Shown: positions 17,471 to 27,149 of the stretch, piece by piece
Position numbering within the stretch: the stretch's first letter is position 1
How the letters are laid out: each line of letters opens with the position of its first letter
Assembly (NCBI GenBank): GCA_038204465.1
Contig: JBBRCX010000004.1
Location: 28,405 to 92,404 of the forward strand
Length of the DNA: 64,000 nucleotides
Reading direction: 5' to 3'
Source of the DNA: JBBRCX01 sp038204465
GTDB taxonomy: Bacteria; Planctomycetota; Phycisphaerae; Tepidisphaerales; Tepidisphaeraceae
Notes under the pieces: model-generated
Database searches by the model: none
Seen by the model: the letters and a program-made list of their open reading frames with translations, nothing else
What the model was told of the DNA's origin: nothing
Made by a program: the position numbers and the translations under genes

Positions 17471-18880
17471 TCATTTCTCTTCAGTGAACATTTCGTTCAC
17501 GACCTCGATCGCGTTTTCCACCGCCATGTCCAAAGCCTCCGGGACAAACTTCGCCCAGTGACTCGTGTTCACCTCATGACCGCCGCCGCGGAACGCTTCC
17601 CTGGTGGGTAAATATCCAACGTACTGCGTCGTCAGGTGCGCGATGAACGTGGTCTTGGCCGGCGAACCCGCCTTCACCCGCAACCCCCCAATCGCGAAGG
17701 GCTCGCCCGGCAATCCAACGATCGCGGTATCGCCGATGCGCAGCACCTGGATTTCGTACTCGAACAGCGGCTCGCGCCTGCGCAGCAACTCGACGCTGAG
17801 AACGCCCGCCGCCTGCATCCATGGCCAATCCACCTGTGTCTTCTCCACTGGATCGATCCACACCGGCTCCGGGTTCTTCTGCAGGTATTCCTGCGCCGCC
17901 TTCAGCTTCTCCGGCTCCGGTTGCCGCACCGGGATCCTGATGTTCCGCACGCGGTAATCCACCTTGGTGACGTCGGAAAACGAGAGCGAATCGACGACTT
18001 TGTTCGCCAACTCCGCCAGCGATGCACCGATGCGCTTGTGGTCCGGCCAGAACCCCGGCTCAAAGGCCGGCCATGGATTCACGTCGCCGCACGCGCCATT
18101 CACCACAACCGGTTCGCAGCCACTGAATCGTTTAATCAATTCATCGCACACCGCGCCGGGCCAGTCAGCGGAGATCACGGCGGGCGGCTTCCCGCCCGGG
18201 CCGTGGTAGTACACGCACACAGGGTGGCAGGTGTAATGCACCAGCAGCGATCTGACCTTGTCATCCTCGCCGCGGATTGCGATCACGCCCAACTCAGGGT
18301 CGATCGGCCCTTCCATGTATTTCACATGCGTTGGCCCCAGCGCGCCGTCCGTATTCCACGGCATCACCACCGTTCCGTCTTTGGTCACGCCACGCCGATT
18401 GAACGCCAGCCGTCCCTCGTACGCGCTTCCCGAGCCGAGCTTGGCCCGCCGAAGGTTGGCATCCGCCTGCGCGATCACCTCAATGAGCTTGGGAACGATC
18501 CACTTGTCGTACTTCGGGTCGGCGCCACGGATGAAATCCGCTTCCGGGCCGATGCCGGGGATGTCGCGGTCGAGCACGAAGTGGCCCAGCCCCGGCGCAG
18601 TGTGCGTCTGCGTCGCCTGCACCATCACCGCGTCCGGATCGAAACCCAGCTTCGCCGCCCCCGCGCGCACCTGTTCGGTGATCGGAAGGCTGATGATCGT
18701 CACGTCGATCACCAGAAGGCAAACCTTCTTCCCCCCGGCTTCGAAGACCGTCGCCCGGGCGTACAACGGATCCATCACCGATTCAGCAAATCGCCGCAGT
18801 CCAACTGATCCCGCGATCTGCGTTCCCTGCGGCGGAGTGATCTCAATGTGTGCGGCCCCAACTCGAAGCGTACTTGCCAT
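17471..18880 (-). CDS. Neutral/alkaline ceramidase N-terminal-like hydrolase
   Basis: A 469-residue protein resembling the catalytic domain of neutral ceramidase-like enzymes widespread in planctomycetes. It starts with the conserved LRVGAAHIEITPPQGTQIAG. It then has LVIDVTIISL, QATQTHTAPGLGHFV (zinc-binding His region), VHYTCHPVCVY, NGACGDVNPW and GLPGEPFAIGGL. These match the family pattern of His and Asp/Glu ligands, but substrates of the bacterial homologues are mostly unknown. The start at 18880 has AGGTGG about eight bases upstream; a longer start with a twin-Arg-like MRRRFLAARGG leader 13 codons earlier is possible. Divergent from the transporter pair that follows. Confidence 0.75.
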   Translation of the reverse strand: MASTLRVGAAHIEITPPQGTQIAGSVGLRRFAESVMDPLYARATVFEAGGKKVCLLVIDVTIISLPITEQVRAGAAKLGFDPDAVMVQATQTHTAPGLGHFVLDRDIPGIGPEADFIRGADPKYDKWIVPKLIEVIAQADANLRRAKLGSGSAYEGRLAFNRRGVTKDGTVVMPWNTDGALGPTHVKYMEGPIDPELGVIAIRGEDDKVRSLLVHYTCHPVCVYYHGPGGKPPAVISADWPGAVCDELIKRFSGCEPVVVNGACGDVNPWPAFEPGFWPDHKRIGASLAELANKVVDSLSFSDVTKVDYRVRNIRIPVRQPEPEKLKAAQEYLQKNPEPVWIDPVEKTQVDWPWMQAAGVLSVELLRRREPLFEYEIQVLRIGDTAIVGLPGEPFAIGGLRVKAGSPAKTTFIAHLTTQYVGYLPTREAFRGGGHEVNTSHWAKFVPEALDMAVENAIEVVNEMFTEEK

Positions 18881-19023
18881 CGCCAATCCACCTCGTGCCG
18901 CCAGAAACCGACGCCTCATGCGCCGGCTATTAGAATTCCGGCTCTCGGTGTCGCTCCCGACGCTAAAGCTTTCGTCGGGCGCGATACACTGTACCATTTC
19001 ACCGCTTTTGCAACAGGACGCCG

Positions 19024-21141
19024 TTGGCCCGCACCCTGACGCCCTCACTGCCTTACCACGATCTCGATCGCGCCGCCCTCGCGCCGGCGCCGCAGCGCTC
19101 GGCGATCAACTGGCGTAGCGTCGCACTCGGCCTCGCCGCCGTCGTCCTCATCTCCGCGCTGGCGCCCTACAACGACTTCGCGCTCAACAACACCTACATC
19201 ATCGGCGGCAATCTCCCCTTCGGACTGGTGACGCTCACGTTCCTCTTCGCGGTGCTGGTGAACGGCCCGCTCTGCCGCTGGTGGCCGCGCTTTTCGTTCA
19301 GTTCCGGCGAGCTTGCCGTCGCCTTCTCGATGGCGCTGGTTGGATGCGCGATCCCTTCCGCGGGGTTGATGCGCTGGTGGCCCGGATCGCTCGTCTCTCC
19401 GTTCTGGCAGGCGGAATCACATGGTGAATACCTCTCGCTTCTTCGCGACCTGAGCCTTCCGCAGTGGATTCTCCCCCACTTCAGGGGCGCCAGCCTGGAG
19501 GACATGATCCATGACCCCGTGGCGGTCTGGTTCATCCAGCGCACGCCGCCCGAAGAGCACACGCCCTACAGCGCATGGCTGCGCCCCGCGTTCACCTGGG
19601 GGATTTTCCTTTTCGCGATGTACGGCGCGCTCCTCTGCGCCGTCACCATTGTCCGACGGCAGTGGACCGAGAACGAACGCCTGCCGTTTCCGATCGCCGA
19701 GATACAACTCGCCCTCATCACCCAGCCCGAGCCCGGCAGCGCGCTCAATTTCTTCTTTCGCCAGCGCGCCTTCTGGTTCGCCTTCGCGCTGGTCTTCTTT
19801 TTGAGAAGCTGGAATAGCGGTGCCCGATATTGGCCTCAGTATTTCCCCCCGATTCCGCTGGAATACGATCTCGGATCGCTCTTCACCGAGCGCCCGCTCT
19901 CTTTCATCGATTACCGGGTCACCCACGCCTCGATCTATTTCCTGGTCGTCGGCATCGGCTATTTCCTCTCCACGCCGGTCGCGTTCAGCCTCTGGTTCTT
20001 CATGATCCTGAATCAGCCGTATCGCATTTATGTCGGAAGCACCGGCGGGGACCCAGGGTCGCTGGCGTACTGGGACCAGCACCTCGGAGGCGTGATCGCA
20101 TTTGCCCTGACGGCGGCGTGGGTCGGGCGCTCTCACTGGCGACTCGTCATCAGCCAGGCGTTTCGCGGCGTCCGCCCGGGCGAGCCGCGCGGCCGCTACC
20201 TGCCTTATCCACTTGCGTTCTGGGGCCTCGTCGGCTGTTTCGCGGCGATGGTCGGCTGGCTCGCGCTCGCGGGATGCTCCATCGTCGGCGCCGTCGTCGT
20301 CGTCGGGGCGCTGCTGATGCTCTTCATGATCTGCACCCGCATCGTCGCCGAGACCGGGTTCACCCACGGTCAGCTCCTCGTGCCGCTCTACAAACCGTGG
20401 CAGTGGATGCAACTCGCCGGTATCCGCGAGCCCGTCTCGCTCCAGACCTTTTACTACAGCTGCCTGCTTCACTCGCATCACTACGACTACCGCGAGGTTG
20501 TGCCGGTCTATGCATCGCACGGTCTGAAGCTGGCCGACAAAACCGTCTTCGACTCCCGCGAATTGAGCAGCGACGGCGCCCGCGACCGCGCCTTCGGCCG
20601 GCGCCTGATCGGGCTGCTCGCTCTGTCGCTGCTCGTCGCTTATCCCATCAGTCTCGGAAGCACGCTCTGGACAGAGTATCGCTTCAGTTCCTCGCGCGAT
20701 GTCTCTCACGAGACGCCGATGAACAAGTGGGGCACCGTCGACAGCGTCGAGACCTACATCCTCAAGCCCTCGACTCAGTATCGCAGCGGTACCTATCGCA
20801 TCGCTCACAACCCCTTCGCCCACGCGACCGCCGGATTTGGACTGGTCGCTCTGCTGGCGTTTCTGCGCCTCCGCTACTCGTGGTGGCCGCTTCACCCCGT
20901 TGGCTTCCTGATGTTCGGCACCTGGCCTGGGACCACGCTCTGGTTCAGCATCATGCTCGGGTGGATGTGCAAGGTGCTGGTGGTGCGCTTCGGCGGCGCG
21001 CGAGGCTACCTCAACGCCAAGCCCTTCTTCCTGGGACTGATCGTCGGCGAGTCCGTGACCGCCGGGCTGTGGCTCGTGCTCGGCCTGATCCTCAACTGGA
21101 TGGATATCCCCCTCAACTCCCTGTCGTTCACCCCGAACTAG
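19024..21141 (+). CDS. OPT-like (DUF6785/DUF6784-type) membrane transporter, paralogue 1
   Basis: A 705-residue polytopic membrane protein with about 14 hydrophobic segments. It shares the layout of the next gene end to end: APYNDFALNNTYIIGGNLPF near residue 45, ENERLPFPIAEIQLALITQP near 220, RIVAETGFTHGQLLVPLYKP near 440, and a C-terminal RYSWWPLHPVGFL. This is the pattern of the DUF6785/DUF6784 proteins of planctomycetes, distantly related to oligopeptide transporters. The substrate is unknown. The start is a TTG preceded by AGGAC; no ATG lies near. It probably forms an operon with its paralogue 94 bases downstream. Confidence 0.75.
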   Translation: MARTLTPSLPYHDLDRAALAPAPQRSAINWRSVALGLAAVVLISALAPYNDFALNNTYIIGGNLPFGLVTLTFLFAVLVNGPLCRWWPRFSFSSGELAVAFSMALVGCAIPSAGLMRWWPGSLVSPFWQAESHGEYLSLLRDLSLPQWILPHFRGASLEDMIHDPVAVWFIQRTPPEEHTPYSAWLRPAFTWGIFLFAMYGALLCAVTIVRRQWTENERLPFPIAEIQLALITQPEPGSALNFFFRQRAFWFAFALVFFLRSWNSGARYWPQYFPPIPLEYDLGSLFTERPLSFIDYRVTHASIYFLVVGIGYFLSTPVAFSLWFFMILNQPYRIYVGSTGGDPGSLAYWDQHLGGVIAFALTAAWVGRSHWRLVISQAFRGVRPGEPRGRYLPYPLAFWGLVGCFAAMVGWLALAGCSIVGAVVVVGALLMLFMICTRIVAETGFTHGQLLVPLYKPWQWMQLAGIREPVSLQTFYYSCLLHSHHYDYREVVPVYASHGLKLADKTVFDSRELSSDGARDRAFGRRLIGLLALSLLVAYPISLGSTLWTEYRFSSSRDVSHETPMNKWGTVDSVETYILKPSTQYRSGTYRIAHNPFAHATAGFGLVALLAFLRLRYSWWPLHPVGFLMFGTWPGTTLWFSIMLGWMCKVLVVRFGGARGYLNAKPFFLGLIVGESVTAGLWLVLGLILNWMDIPLNSLSFTPN

Positions 21142-21235
21142 CCTTCGCGCGGCCGTCCTTCAACGGCCCACGCGCCGAGAAGGTAGACACGAGAACAACC
21201 GAGCGATCCGCACGAGAACGCCGCGGCTATTCTTT

Positions 21236-23392
21236 ATGTCACTTTTCGATAGGATTCGCCGCGTGGCCCGAATTGAAACTCCCTCGGACCCGATTACGTA
21301 CCGAGGTTCTCTACCGCCACCCTTGCGCGCCATGCGGGAGCGGTCTGCAATCAGCCTCCGCAGTGTCCTGCTCGGGCTCCTTGGCATCATCTTCATCTGC
21401 GCGCTCACGCCTTATAACGATTTCGCGCTGGCCAACGCCTACCTCGTCGGCGGCAATCTCCCCTTCGGGCTGGTGACGCTCGCCTTCGGTTTCGCGGTGC
21501 TGGTAAATGGACCGCTCAGCCGGTGGGCGCCGCGATATGCGTTTACCTCGGGCGAGATGGCCGTCGCGTTCATGATGATCCTGGTTGCCTGCGCGGTGCC
21601 GGGCAACGGCTTGATGCGATGGTGGCCGGCAACGCTCGTGTCGCCTCTGTGGCAGGCCCAGTCCAACGCCGAATACCTGGCCCTGCTGCGCAAGCTCAAC
21701 CTTCCGAGTTGGATCTTCCCGAAGTTTCCCGGCCGCGACCTGGAAGACTGGGTCTTCGACCCGGCTGTGACGTGGTATCTCGGGCATACCCCCGAGGGTC
21801 GCAGACCGCCTTACGCGGCATGGCTGCAGCCCACCCTGATGTGGGGCATCTTCCTCTTCGCCCTCTACGGCGCGCTGCTCTTCGCCGTCTCGATCATGCG
21901 CCGCCAGTGGCACGACAACGAGCGCCTGCCCTTTCCCATCGCGCAGGTTCAACTCGCGCTGATCACCCAGCCCGAGCCGGGACGCGGACTCAACGCCTTC
22001 TTCGCCAAGCGCTCTTTCTGGGTGGCTTTTATCGCGGTGTTTCTGCTGCGCCTCTGGAACGGCTGCGCCCGCTATTGGCCCCAATATTTCCCGCCCATCC
22101 CGCTCGATTTCAATCTCATCGCGCTCTTCACCGAGAGGCCGCTCTCCTTTGTCGACCAGAGCTACGTCGCCCAGGCCACGATCTATCTCCTGATCGTCGG
22201 CATCACCTATTTCGTCCCCACCCAGATCGCCTTCAGCATCTGGTTCTTCGTGATCCTGCGCCAGCCCGTGAACATGGTGCAGGGGACCTTAACCGGAGAG
22301 ACTTTATCACCCGCCGCTTCGTACGATGAGCACACCGGCGCCGTGATTGCCTTTGCTCTTACATTCCTGTGGATCGGCCGGCGGCATTGGCTGATGGTCG
22401 CGAAGCAGGCCCTTCGCGGAGCTGCCCCGGGTGAGCCGCAGGGACGATACCTCTCCTATCCCTTCGCCTTCTGGGGCTTCATAGTCTGTCTGGGCGTGAT
22501 GACCGGATGGCTCGTGGCGGCGGGGTGTTCGGTGGTCGGCGCGATCGTGGCGGTCGTGTTGCTCGTGCTGATGTTCCTCACCGTCGCCCGGGTGGTTGCC
22601 GAGACCGGCTTCGTCCACGGCCAGCTCTTCCTGCCCCTGTACAAGCCGTACCAACAACTGCAACTCTACGGCTTCACCCATCCGGTTGAAGACAAGACCT
22701 ACTTCCTCACCGCCATGGTGCAGTCGCAGCACTACGACTTTCGCGAGGTGGTCCCGGTTTATGCGTCGCATGGCATGAAGATCGCCGACAAGGCAATCTT
22801 CGAAGACCGCGAGCTTCACACCGACGGCCCCGCCCAGCGCCGAACCGGACGAAAGCTTTTCGCCCTGATGTTCCTCTCGCTGCTTGTCGCGTATCCGGTG
22901 AGCGTCGCCAGCACGCTCTGGACCGAATACAACCACGAGGCGACCCTCAACACCCCGGCCCACCCACGCACCAACCCCTGGGGGTTAGTCGATAGCGTCA
23001 AGGGCTACATGTTGGATACGACAACGCAGTACTCCAATAACAGTCTGCGCGTCGCCCACAGTCCCATCGCGCATCAGCTTGGCGGATTTGCCATCACTTG
23101 GTTCCTCTCATTCATGCGCCTGCGTTATGCGTGGTGGCCGCTCCACCCCGTTGGATTCCTCCTGCTCGGCACCTATCCCTCCGGCACCGTCTGGTTCAGC
23201 GTCCTGGTGGGGTGGATCTGCAAGGTGCTGATCGTTCGTTTCGCGGGGGCGAAAGGGTATCTGAACGGCCGGCCGTTCTTCCTCGGGATCATCGTCGGCG
23301 AGGCCGTCGGGGCGGTCTTCTGGCTCTGCACCGGACTGGCCATGAACTGGATGCATATTCCATTTCGCACGATCGTCTTCACGCCGACATAA
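21236..23392 (+). CDS. OPT-like (DUF6785/DUF6784-type) membrane transporter, paralogue 2
   Basis: A 718-residue membrane protein clearly homologous along its length to the preceding one, so a tandem duplication. Shared blocks include TPYNDFALANAYLVGGNLPF, DNERLPFPIAQVQLALITQP, RVVAETGFVHGQLFLPLYKP and RYAWWPLHPVGFLLLG. Divergence is greatest in the N-terminal 40 residues and in the loop near residue 350, suggesting old duplication and specialisation. The conserved VVPVYASHGMKIADK segment lies in a hydrophilic loop. It is followed 38 bases later by a glycosidase, so a sugar or glycoconjugate link is plausible but unproven. Confidence 0.75.
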   Translation: MSLFDRIRRVARIETPSDPITYRGSLPPPLRAMRERSAISLRSVLLGLLGIIFICALTPYNDFALANAYLVGGNLPFGLVTLAFGFAVLVNGPLSRWAPRYAFTSGEMAVAFMMILVACAVPGNGLMRWWPATLVSPLWQAQSNAEYLALLRKLNLPSWIFPKFPGRDLEDWVFDPAVTWYLGHTPEGRRPPYAAWLQPTLMWGIFLFALYGALLFAVSIMRRQWHDNERLPFPIAQVQLALITQPEPGRGLNAFFAKRSFWVAFIAVFLLRLWNGCARYWPQYFPPIPLDFNLIALFTERPLSFVDQSYVAQATIYLLIVGITYFVPTQIAFSIWFFVILRQPVNMVQGTLTGETLSPAASYDEHTGAVIAFALTFLWIGRRHWLMVAKQALRGAAPGEPQGRYLSYPFAFWGFIVCLGVMTGWLVAAGCSVVGAIVAVVLLVLMFLTVARVVAETGFVHGQLFLPLYKPYQQLQLYGFTHPVEDKTYFLTAMVQSQHYDFREVVPVYASHGMKIADKAIFEDRELHTDGPAQRRTGRKLFALMFLSLLVAYPVSVASTLWTEYNHEATLNTPAHPRTNPWGLVDSVKGYMLDTTTQYSNNSLRVAHSPIAHQLGGFAITWFLSFMRLRYAWWPLHPVGFLLLGTYPSGTVWFSVLVGWICKVLIVRFAGAKGYLNGRPFFLGIIVGEAVGAVFWLCTGLAMNWMHIPFRTIVFTPT

Positions 23393-23430
23393 CCCCCGCG
23401 GCGATGTCCCGCTATAGTGGTCGAGCCACC

Positions 23431-26193
23431 ATGCCACCCAACCTTCCCGCCGGCGCCGAAGCGGAACGACTCGAGAAGGACGCGCGCCGCGAGCCCGGGG
23501 GAAACTGGAAGCGATGGGGGCCCTACTTGTCCGAGCGGCAGTGGGGCACCGTCAGGGAAGATTACTCCGCCGACGGAAACTGCTGGGACTACTTCACCCA
23601 CGACCAGTCGCGCAGCCGCGCCTACCGGTGGGGCGAGGACGGGCTCCTTGGCATCTGCGACCGCGAATGCCGCCTCTGCTTTGCCGTCGCGCTCTGGAAT
23701 GGGAAAGATCCGATTCTCAAGGAGCGGCTCTTCGGTCTCACCGGGCCCGAGGGCAATCATGGCGAAGACGTCAAGGAGTGCTATTACTACCTCGACTCCA
23801 CGCCAACCCATTCCTATTTGAAAGCGCTCTACAAGTATCCGCAGGGCGAGTTTCCTTATGCGAAGCTCGTCGAGGAAAACCGTCGCCGCAACCGCTCGCA
23901 GCCGGAATTCGAGATAGAGGACACCGGGATCTTCAACGAGGACCGCTACTTCGACGTGACGGCGGAGTATGCGAAGAATGCTCCCGATGACATCCTGATC
24001 AGGCTCACCGTCGCCAATCGTGGTCCGGGTGCCGCGACGATTCACCTGCTTCCTACCCTCTGGTGCCGCAACTCCTGGTCGTGGGGATGCGAGCACGAGG
24101 GATGCGAGCTCAAGCCGTTCATCCGCGTCGATGGTCCGACCCGCGTCGATTGTGATCATGCAACGCTTGGCCGCTTCTGTTTCGAAGCCGAGCCGCTTGA
24201 TGACAAAAACCCGCAGCTTCTCTTTACCGAGAACGAATCAAACCTCCAACGGCTCTTCGGCGCGCCCAACAACACTCCTTTCGTGAAGGATGCGTTTCAT
24301 GAGTACGTGATACGCGGCAACAAGGAGGCAGTGAACCCGCAGCGGCGCGGGACGAAAGTGGCAGCGCATTACGAGCTGCAGGTGCCCGCGGGCAAAGAGG
24401 TGGTCGTGCGGCTGCGCCTCTGGGGGCGCGACCTGATGCCCGATGAGACCTTCGGAAAACGCTTCGACGAGACGTTCCGGCGGCGCCGCGAGGAGGCGAA
24501 CGAGTTCTTCACGGCCTGCATTCCGCAGTCTCTTTCCAGCCAACAACAGCAGATCGCGCGGCAGGCGTATGCCGGCATGCTTTGGAGCAAGCAGTTTTAC
24601 CACTATGTGGTGAAATCATGGCTCGAAGGAGACCCCTGGCAGCCGCCGCCACCGCCATCGCGCAAGAACGGGCGCAACTCGGACTGGACCCACCTGTTCA
24701 ACCGCGATGTCATCTCCATGCCCGACAAGTGGGAGTATCCCTGGTACGCCGCGTGGGACCTGGCGTTCCATATGATCCCGTTCGCCCGGCTCGACCCGCA
24801 GTTCGCCAAGGAGCAACTCGTGCTCTTCCTGCGCGAATGGTACATGCACCCCAACGGGCAATTGCCGGCGTATGAGTTCCAGTTTTCCGATGTGAATCCG
24901 CCGGTCCACGCGTGGGCATGCTGGCGCGTCTACAAGATGACCGGGCAGAAAGGGCAGCGCGACCGGGTCTTCCTGGCCCGCGTCTTCCACAAGCTGTTGA
25001 TCAACTTCACCTGGTGGGTGAACCGCAAGGACCCGACCGGCCGCAACATCTTTTCCGGCGGGTTCCTCGGGCTCGACAACATCGGCGTCTTCGATCGCTC
25101 CAAGCCACTGCCGACCGGCGGCTCGCTCGAGCAGGCCGACGGCACCGCCTGGATGGGATTTTACTGCGCCACCATGCTCGCGATGGCGCTGGAACTGGCC
25201 AGCGAGGAGCCGGCTTATGAGGACGTGGCGTCAAAGTTCTTCGAGCATTTTGTCTCCATCGCCGACGCCGTGAATACGCTCGGTGGAACCGGGCTGTGGG
25301 ACGACACGGACGGGTTCTACTACGACCAGATTCGAAGCGCCTCCGGCTCGATCCCGCTGCGGGTCCGGTCCCTGGTCGGCCTCGTGCCGCTGTTTACCGC
25401 TGAGGTTTTGGAGTCCGAAGTGATCGATCGGCTTCCCGGGTTCAAGAAACGCATGCAGTGGTTTCTCGAGCACCGCTCCGACCTGGGGCAGCGGATCACC
25501 TACATGGACCGCTCGAGCGGGGATGGCAAGGCGCGGCGGCATTACCTGCTCGCGATCCCCAGCCGCGAACGGCTCGAGCGGCTGCTGCGATACGTGTTTG
25601 ACGAGAATGAATTCCTCTCCCCGTACGGCATCCGCTCGCTCTCGAAAGTGCATGAGAAAAGTCCATTCATCCTCTGGTGCGATGGGAGCGAATACCGCGT
25701 CGATTACACACCCGGCGAGTCGCGCACCGACCTCTTTGGCGGCAATTCCAACTGGCGCGGGCCCGTCTGGTTCCCGGTCAACTACCTCCTCGTTGAAGTG
25801 CTCCAGCGCTATCACTACTTCTACGGCGATGCGCTGCAGGTGGAATTCCCCACCGGGTCCGGCAACCGGATGAACCTCAAGCAGGTGTCGGCCCTGTTGT
25901 CCGAGCGGTTGACTCAGCTGTTCGTTCCCGACGCCCAGGGCCGCCGTCCGTGTCACGGCGGCGACGAGCGCTATGCGACCGATTCGGCATGGAAGGACCT
26001 GGTCCTCTTTCATGAATACTTCCATGGCGACAATGGTCGCGGCTGCGGCGCCAACCATCAGACCGGCTGGACCGGACTGGTCGCGGCGCTGCTGCACAGC
26101 ATCGGCACCGGGAGCAGCGAGATTGCCGCCAAACCCGACGCCGCAGCGCCTCGGACAACGACTGGGGCGCGGGCGGCCATTGCCGCGCCGTGA
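23431..26193 (+). CDS. GH63-like (MGH1-type) glycoside hydrolase
   Basis: A cytoplasmic-looking protein of about 920 residues, related to the mannosylglycerate / processing-glucosidase-like (alpha/alpha)6-barrel enzymes. The N-terminal domain contains GPYLSERQWGTVREDYSADG and CWDYFTHDQSRSRAYRWGED, a hallmark of this group. The barrel has WEYPWYAAWDLAFHMIPFA with a catalytic Asp, and near the end FGGNSNWRGPVWFPVNYL and GGDERYATDSAW, the second acid region. No signal peptide is visible. ATG 23431 is chosen; ATG 23404 is also in frame, and neither has a clear ribosome binding site. It follows the two OPT-like transporters and may use their substrate. Confidence 0.75.
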   Translation: MPPNLPAGAEAERLEKDARREPGGNWKRWGPYLSERQWGTVREDYSADGNCWDYFTHDQSRSRAYRWGEDGLLGICDRECRLCFAVALWNGKDPILKERLFGLTGPEGNHGEDVKECYYYLDSTPTHSYLKALYKYPQGEFPYAKLVEENRRRNRSQPEFEIEDTGIFNEDRYFDVTAEYAKNAPDDILIRLTVANRGPGAATIHLLPTLWCRNSWSWGCEHEGCELKPFIRVDGPTRVDCDHATLGRFCFEAEPLDDKNPQLLFTENESNLQRLFGAPNNTPFVKDAFHEYVIRGNKEAVNPQRRGTKVAAHYELQVPAGKEVVVRLRLWGRDLMPDETFGKRFDETFRRRREEANEFFTACIPQSLSSQQQQIARQAYAGMLWSKQFYHYVVKSWLEGDPWQPPPPPSRKNGRNSDWTHLFNRDVISMPDKWEYPWYAAWDLAFHMIPFARLDPQFAKEQLVLFLREWYMHPNGQLPAYEFQFSDVNPPVHAWACWRVYKMTGQKGQRDRVFLARVFHKLLINFTWWVNRKDPTGRNIFSGGFLGLDNIGVFDRSKPLPTGGSLEQADGTAWMGFYCATMLAMALELASEEPAYEDVASKFFEHFVSIADAVNTLGGTGLWDDTDGFYYDQIRSASGSIPLRVRSLVGLVPLFTAEVLESEVIDRLPGFKKRMQWFLEHRSDLGQRITYMDRSSGDGKARRHYLLAIPSRERLERLLRYVFDENEFLSPYGIRSLSKVHEKSPFILWCDGSEYRVDYTPGESRTDLFGGNSNWRGPVWFPVNYLLVEVLQRYHYFYGDALQVEFPTGSGNRMNLKQVSALLSERLTQLFVPDAQGRRPCHGGDERYATDSAWKDLVLFHEYFHGDNGRGCGANHQTGWTGLVAALLHSIGTGSSEIAAKPDAAAPRTTTGARAAIAAP

Positions 26194-26238
26194 ATCTCGC
26201 ACGGGCCTCTGCGCCGACGCCTCGGGTAGAATTCCGCC

Positions 26239-26982
26239 ATGCGATTCCTCGTCACCGCCGGCAACACGCGCGAGAAGATCGACGCCGTCCGCGACTGGGG
26301 CAGTATCTTCACCGGCGATACCGGGTTCGCCATCGCGACCGCGCTTGCCGCCGCGGGTGAGGTCGATCTGCTCACGAGCAACAGATTGCATCTTGCCCAG
26401 GTTCAGGCTTCGACCACACATCCGCAGCGAATGCACGCGTCCGGCTTCACCTCCCACGAACAACTCAAGGGGGCGCTCGCGGCCCTGATGTCGACGCAGC
26501 GGTATGACGCCATCTTCATGACCGCTGCCGTCGCTGACTACAAGCCCGTGCGGGTGTACGAGGTGGAAACGCGCGAGCCATTGAACGATGGAGCCGGCCG
26601 GGAGCGCTGGAGCGTGCGCGACGCGCAGGCCGCGAAGGTGAAGAGCACGCACGACGCCATCGCCGTGTTCGGACAGCGAACGGAAAAACTCGTCGACCTC
26701 TTTCGCCGCGAGTGGCGCCACCGCGGACTGCTCGTGAAGTTCAAGCTCGAAGTCGGCCTGGCCCAAGAGGAGTTGATCCGCGCAGGACAGCAGAGCCGCA
26801 AGAGCAGCGGGGCGGAGTATCTTGTCGCCAACACGCTCGACATGGTGGAAGGGGAGCCGGCGGGCGCGTTTCTGCTCAGCGACCAGGGACACGAATGGGT
26901 GCCTCGGGAGCAACTCGCGCAGCGGCTGGTGCAGTTGGTCCAGCCGGCTGAGTCATCTCGGCAGAATTTCAAAGCGCCATAA
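26239..26982 (+). CDS. coaB: Stand-alone phosphopantothenoylcysteine ligase (CoaB) domain protein
   Basis: A 247-residue protein matching the CoaB half of CoaBC, which joins phosphopantothenate and cysteine in coenzyme A synthesis. It starts LVTAGNTREKIDAVRDWGSI, where classical enzymes read LITAGPTREPIDPVR. It then has AAVADYKPVR and VKFKLEVGLAQEELI, with AEYLVANTLD near the end. The usual Asp/Pro in the first motif is changed, so it may be a divergent paralogue. No CoaC (flavoprotein decarboxylase) domain is attached or adjacent. TAGAAT lies six bases before the ATG and there is no Shine-Dalgarno, suggesting a leaderless message. Confidence 0.75.
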   Translation: MRFLVTAGNTREKIDAVRDWGSIFTGDTGFAIATALAAAGEVDLLTSNRLHLAQVQASTTHPQRMHASGFTSHEQLKGALAALMSTQRYDAIFMTAAVADYKPVRVYEVETREPLNDGAGRERWSVRDAQAAKVKSTHDAIAVFGQRTEKLVDLFRREWRHRGLLVKFKLEVGLAQEELIRAGQQSRKSSGAEYLVANTLDMVEGEPAGAFLLSDQGHEWVPREQLAQRLVQLVQPAESSRQNFKAP

Positions 26983-27060
26983 CGATTTCAAATTCATTAA
27001 ATGCAGTGAGGTTCAAGCAGCGCGCCGCGCTCCGGATTCCCTCTCCCTAACTTTTTGCGA

Positions 27061-27119
27061 AAAGCTTGGCAAACGCGCAGCTTTTGCCCGGGAAGGTGGA
27101 AAGGATTTTCCGAATTTTT
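27061..27119 (+). terminator. Two hairpins after coaB, the second terminator-like
   Basis: AAAAGCT pairs with AGCTTTT (27061-27086). Then GGAAA pairs with TTTCC (27098-27111) and is followed by GAATTTTT. The second resembles a weak intrinsic terminator separating coaB from the RNA region. From 26983 to 27060 I see nothing else. Confidence 0.4.
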
Positions 27120-27149
27120 CGCTGGCGGTCCGCCACACTCTCGGTATGC

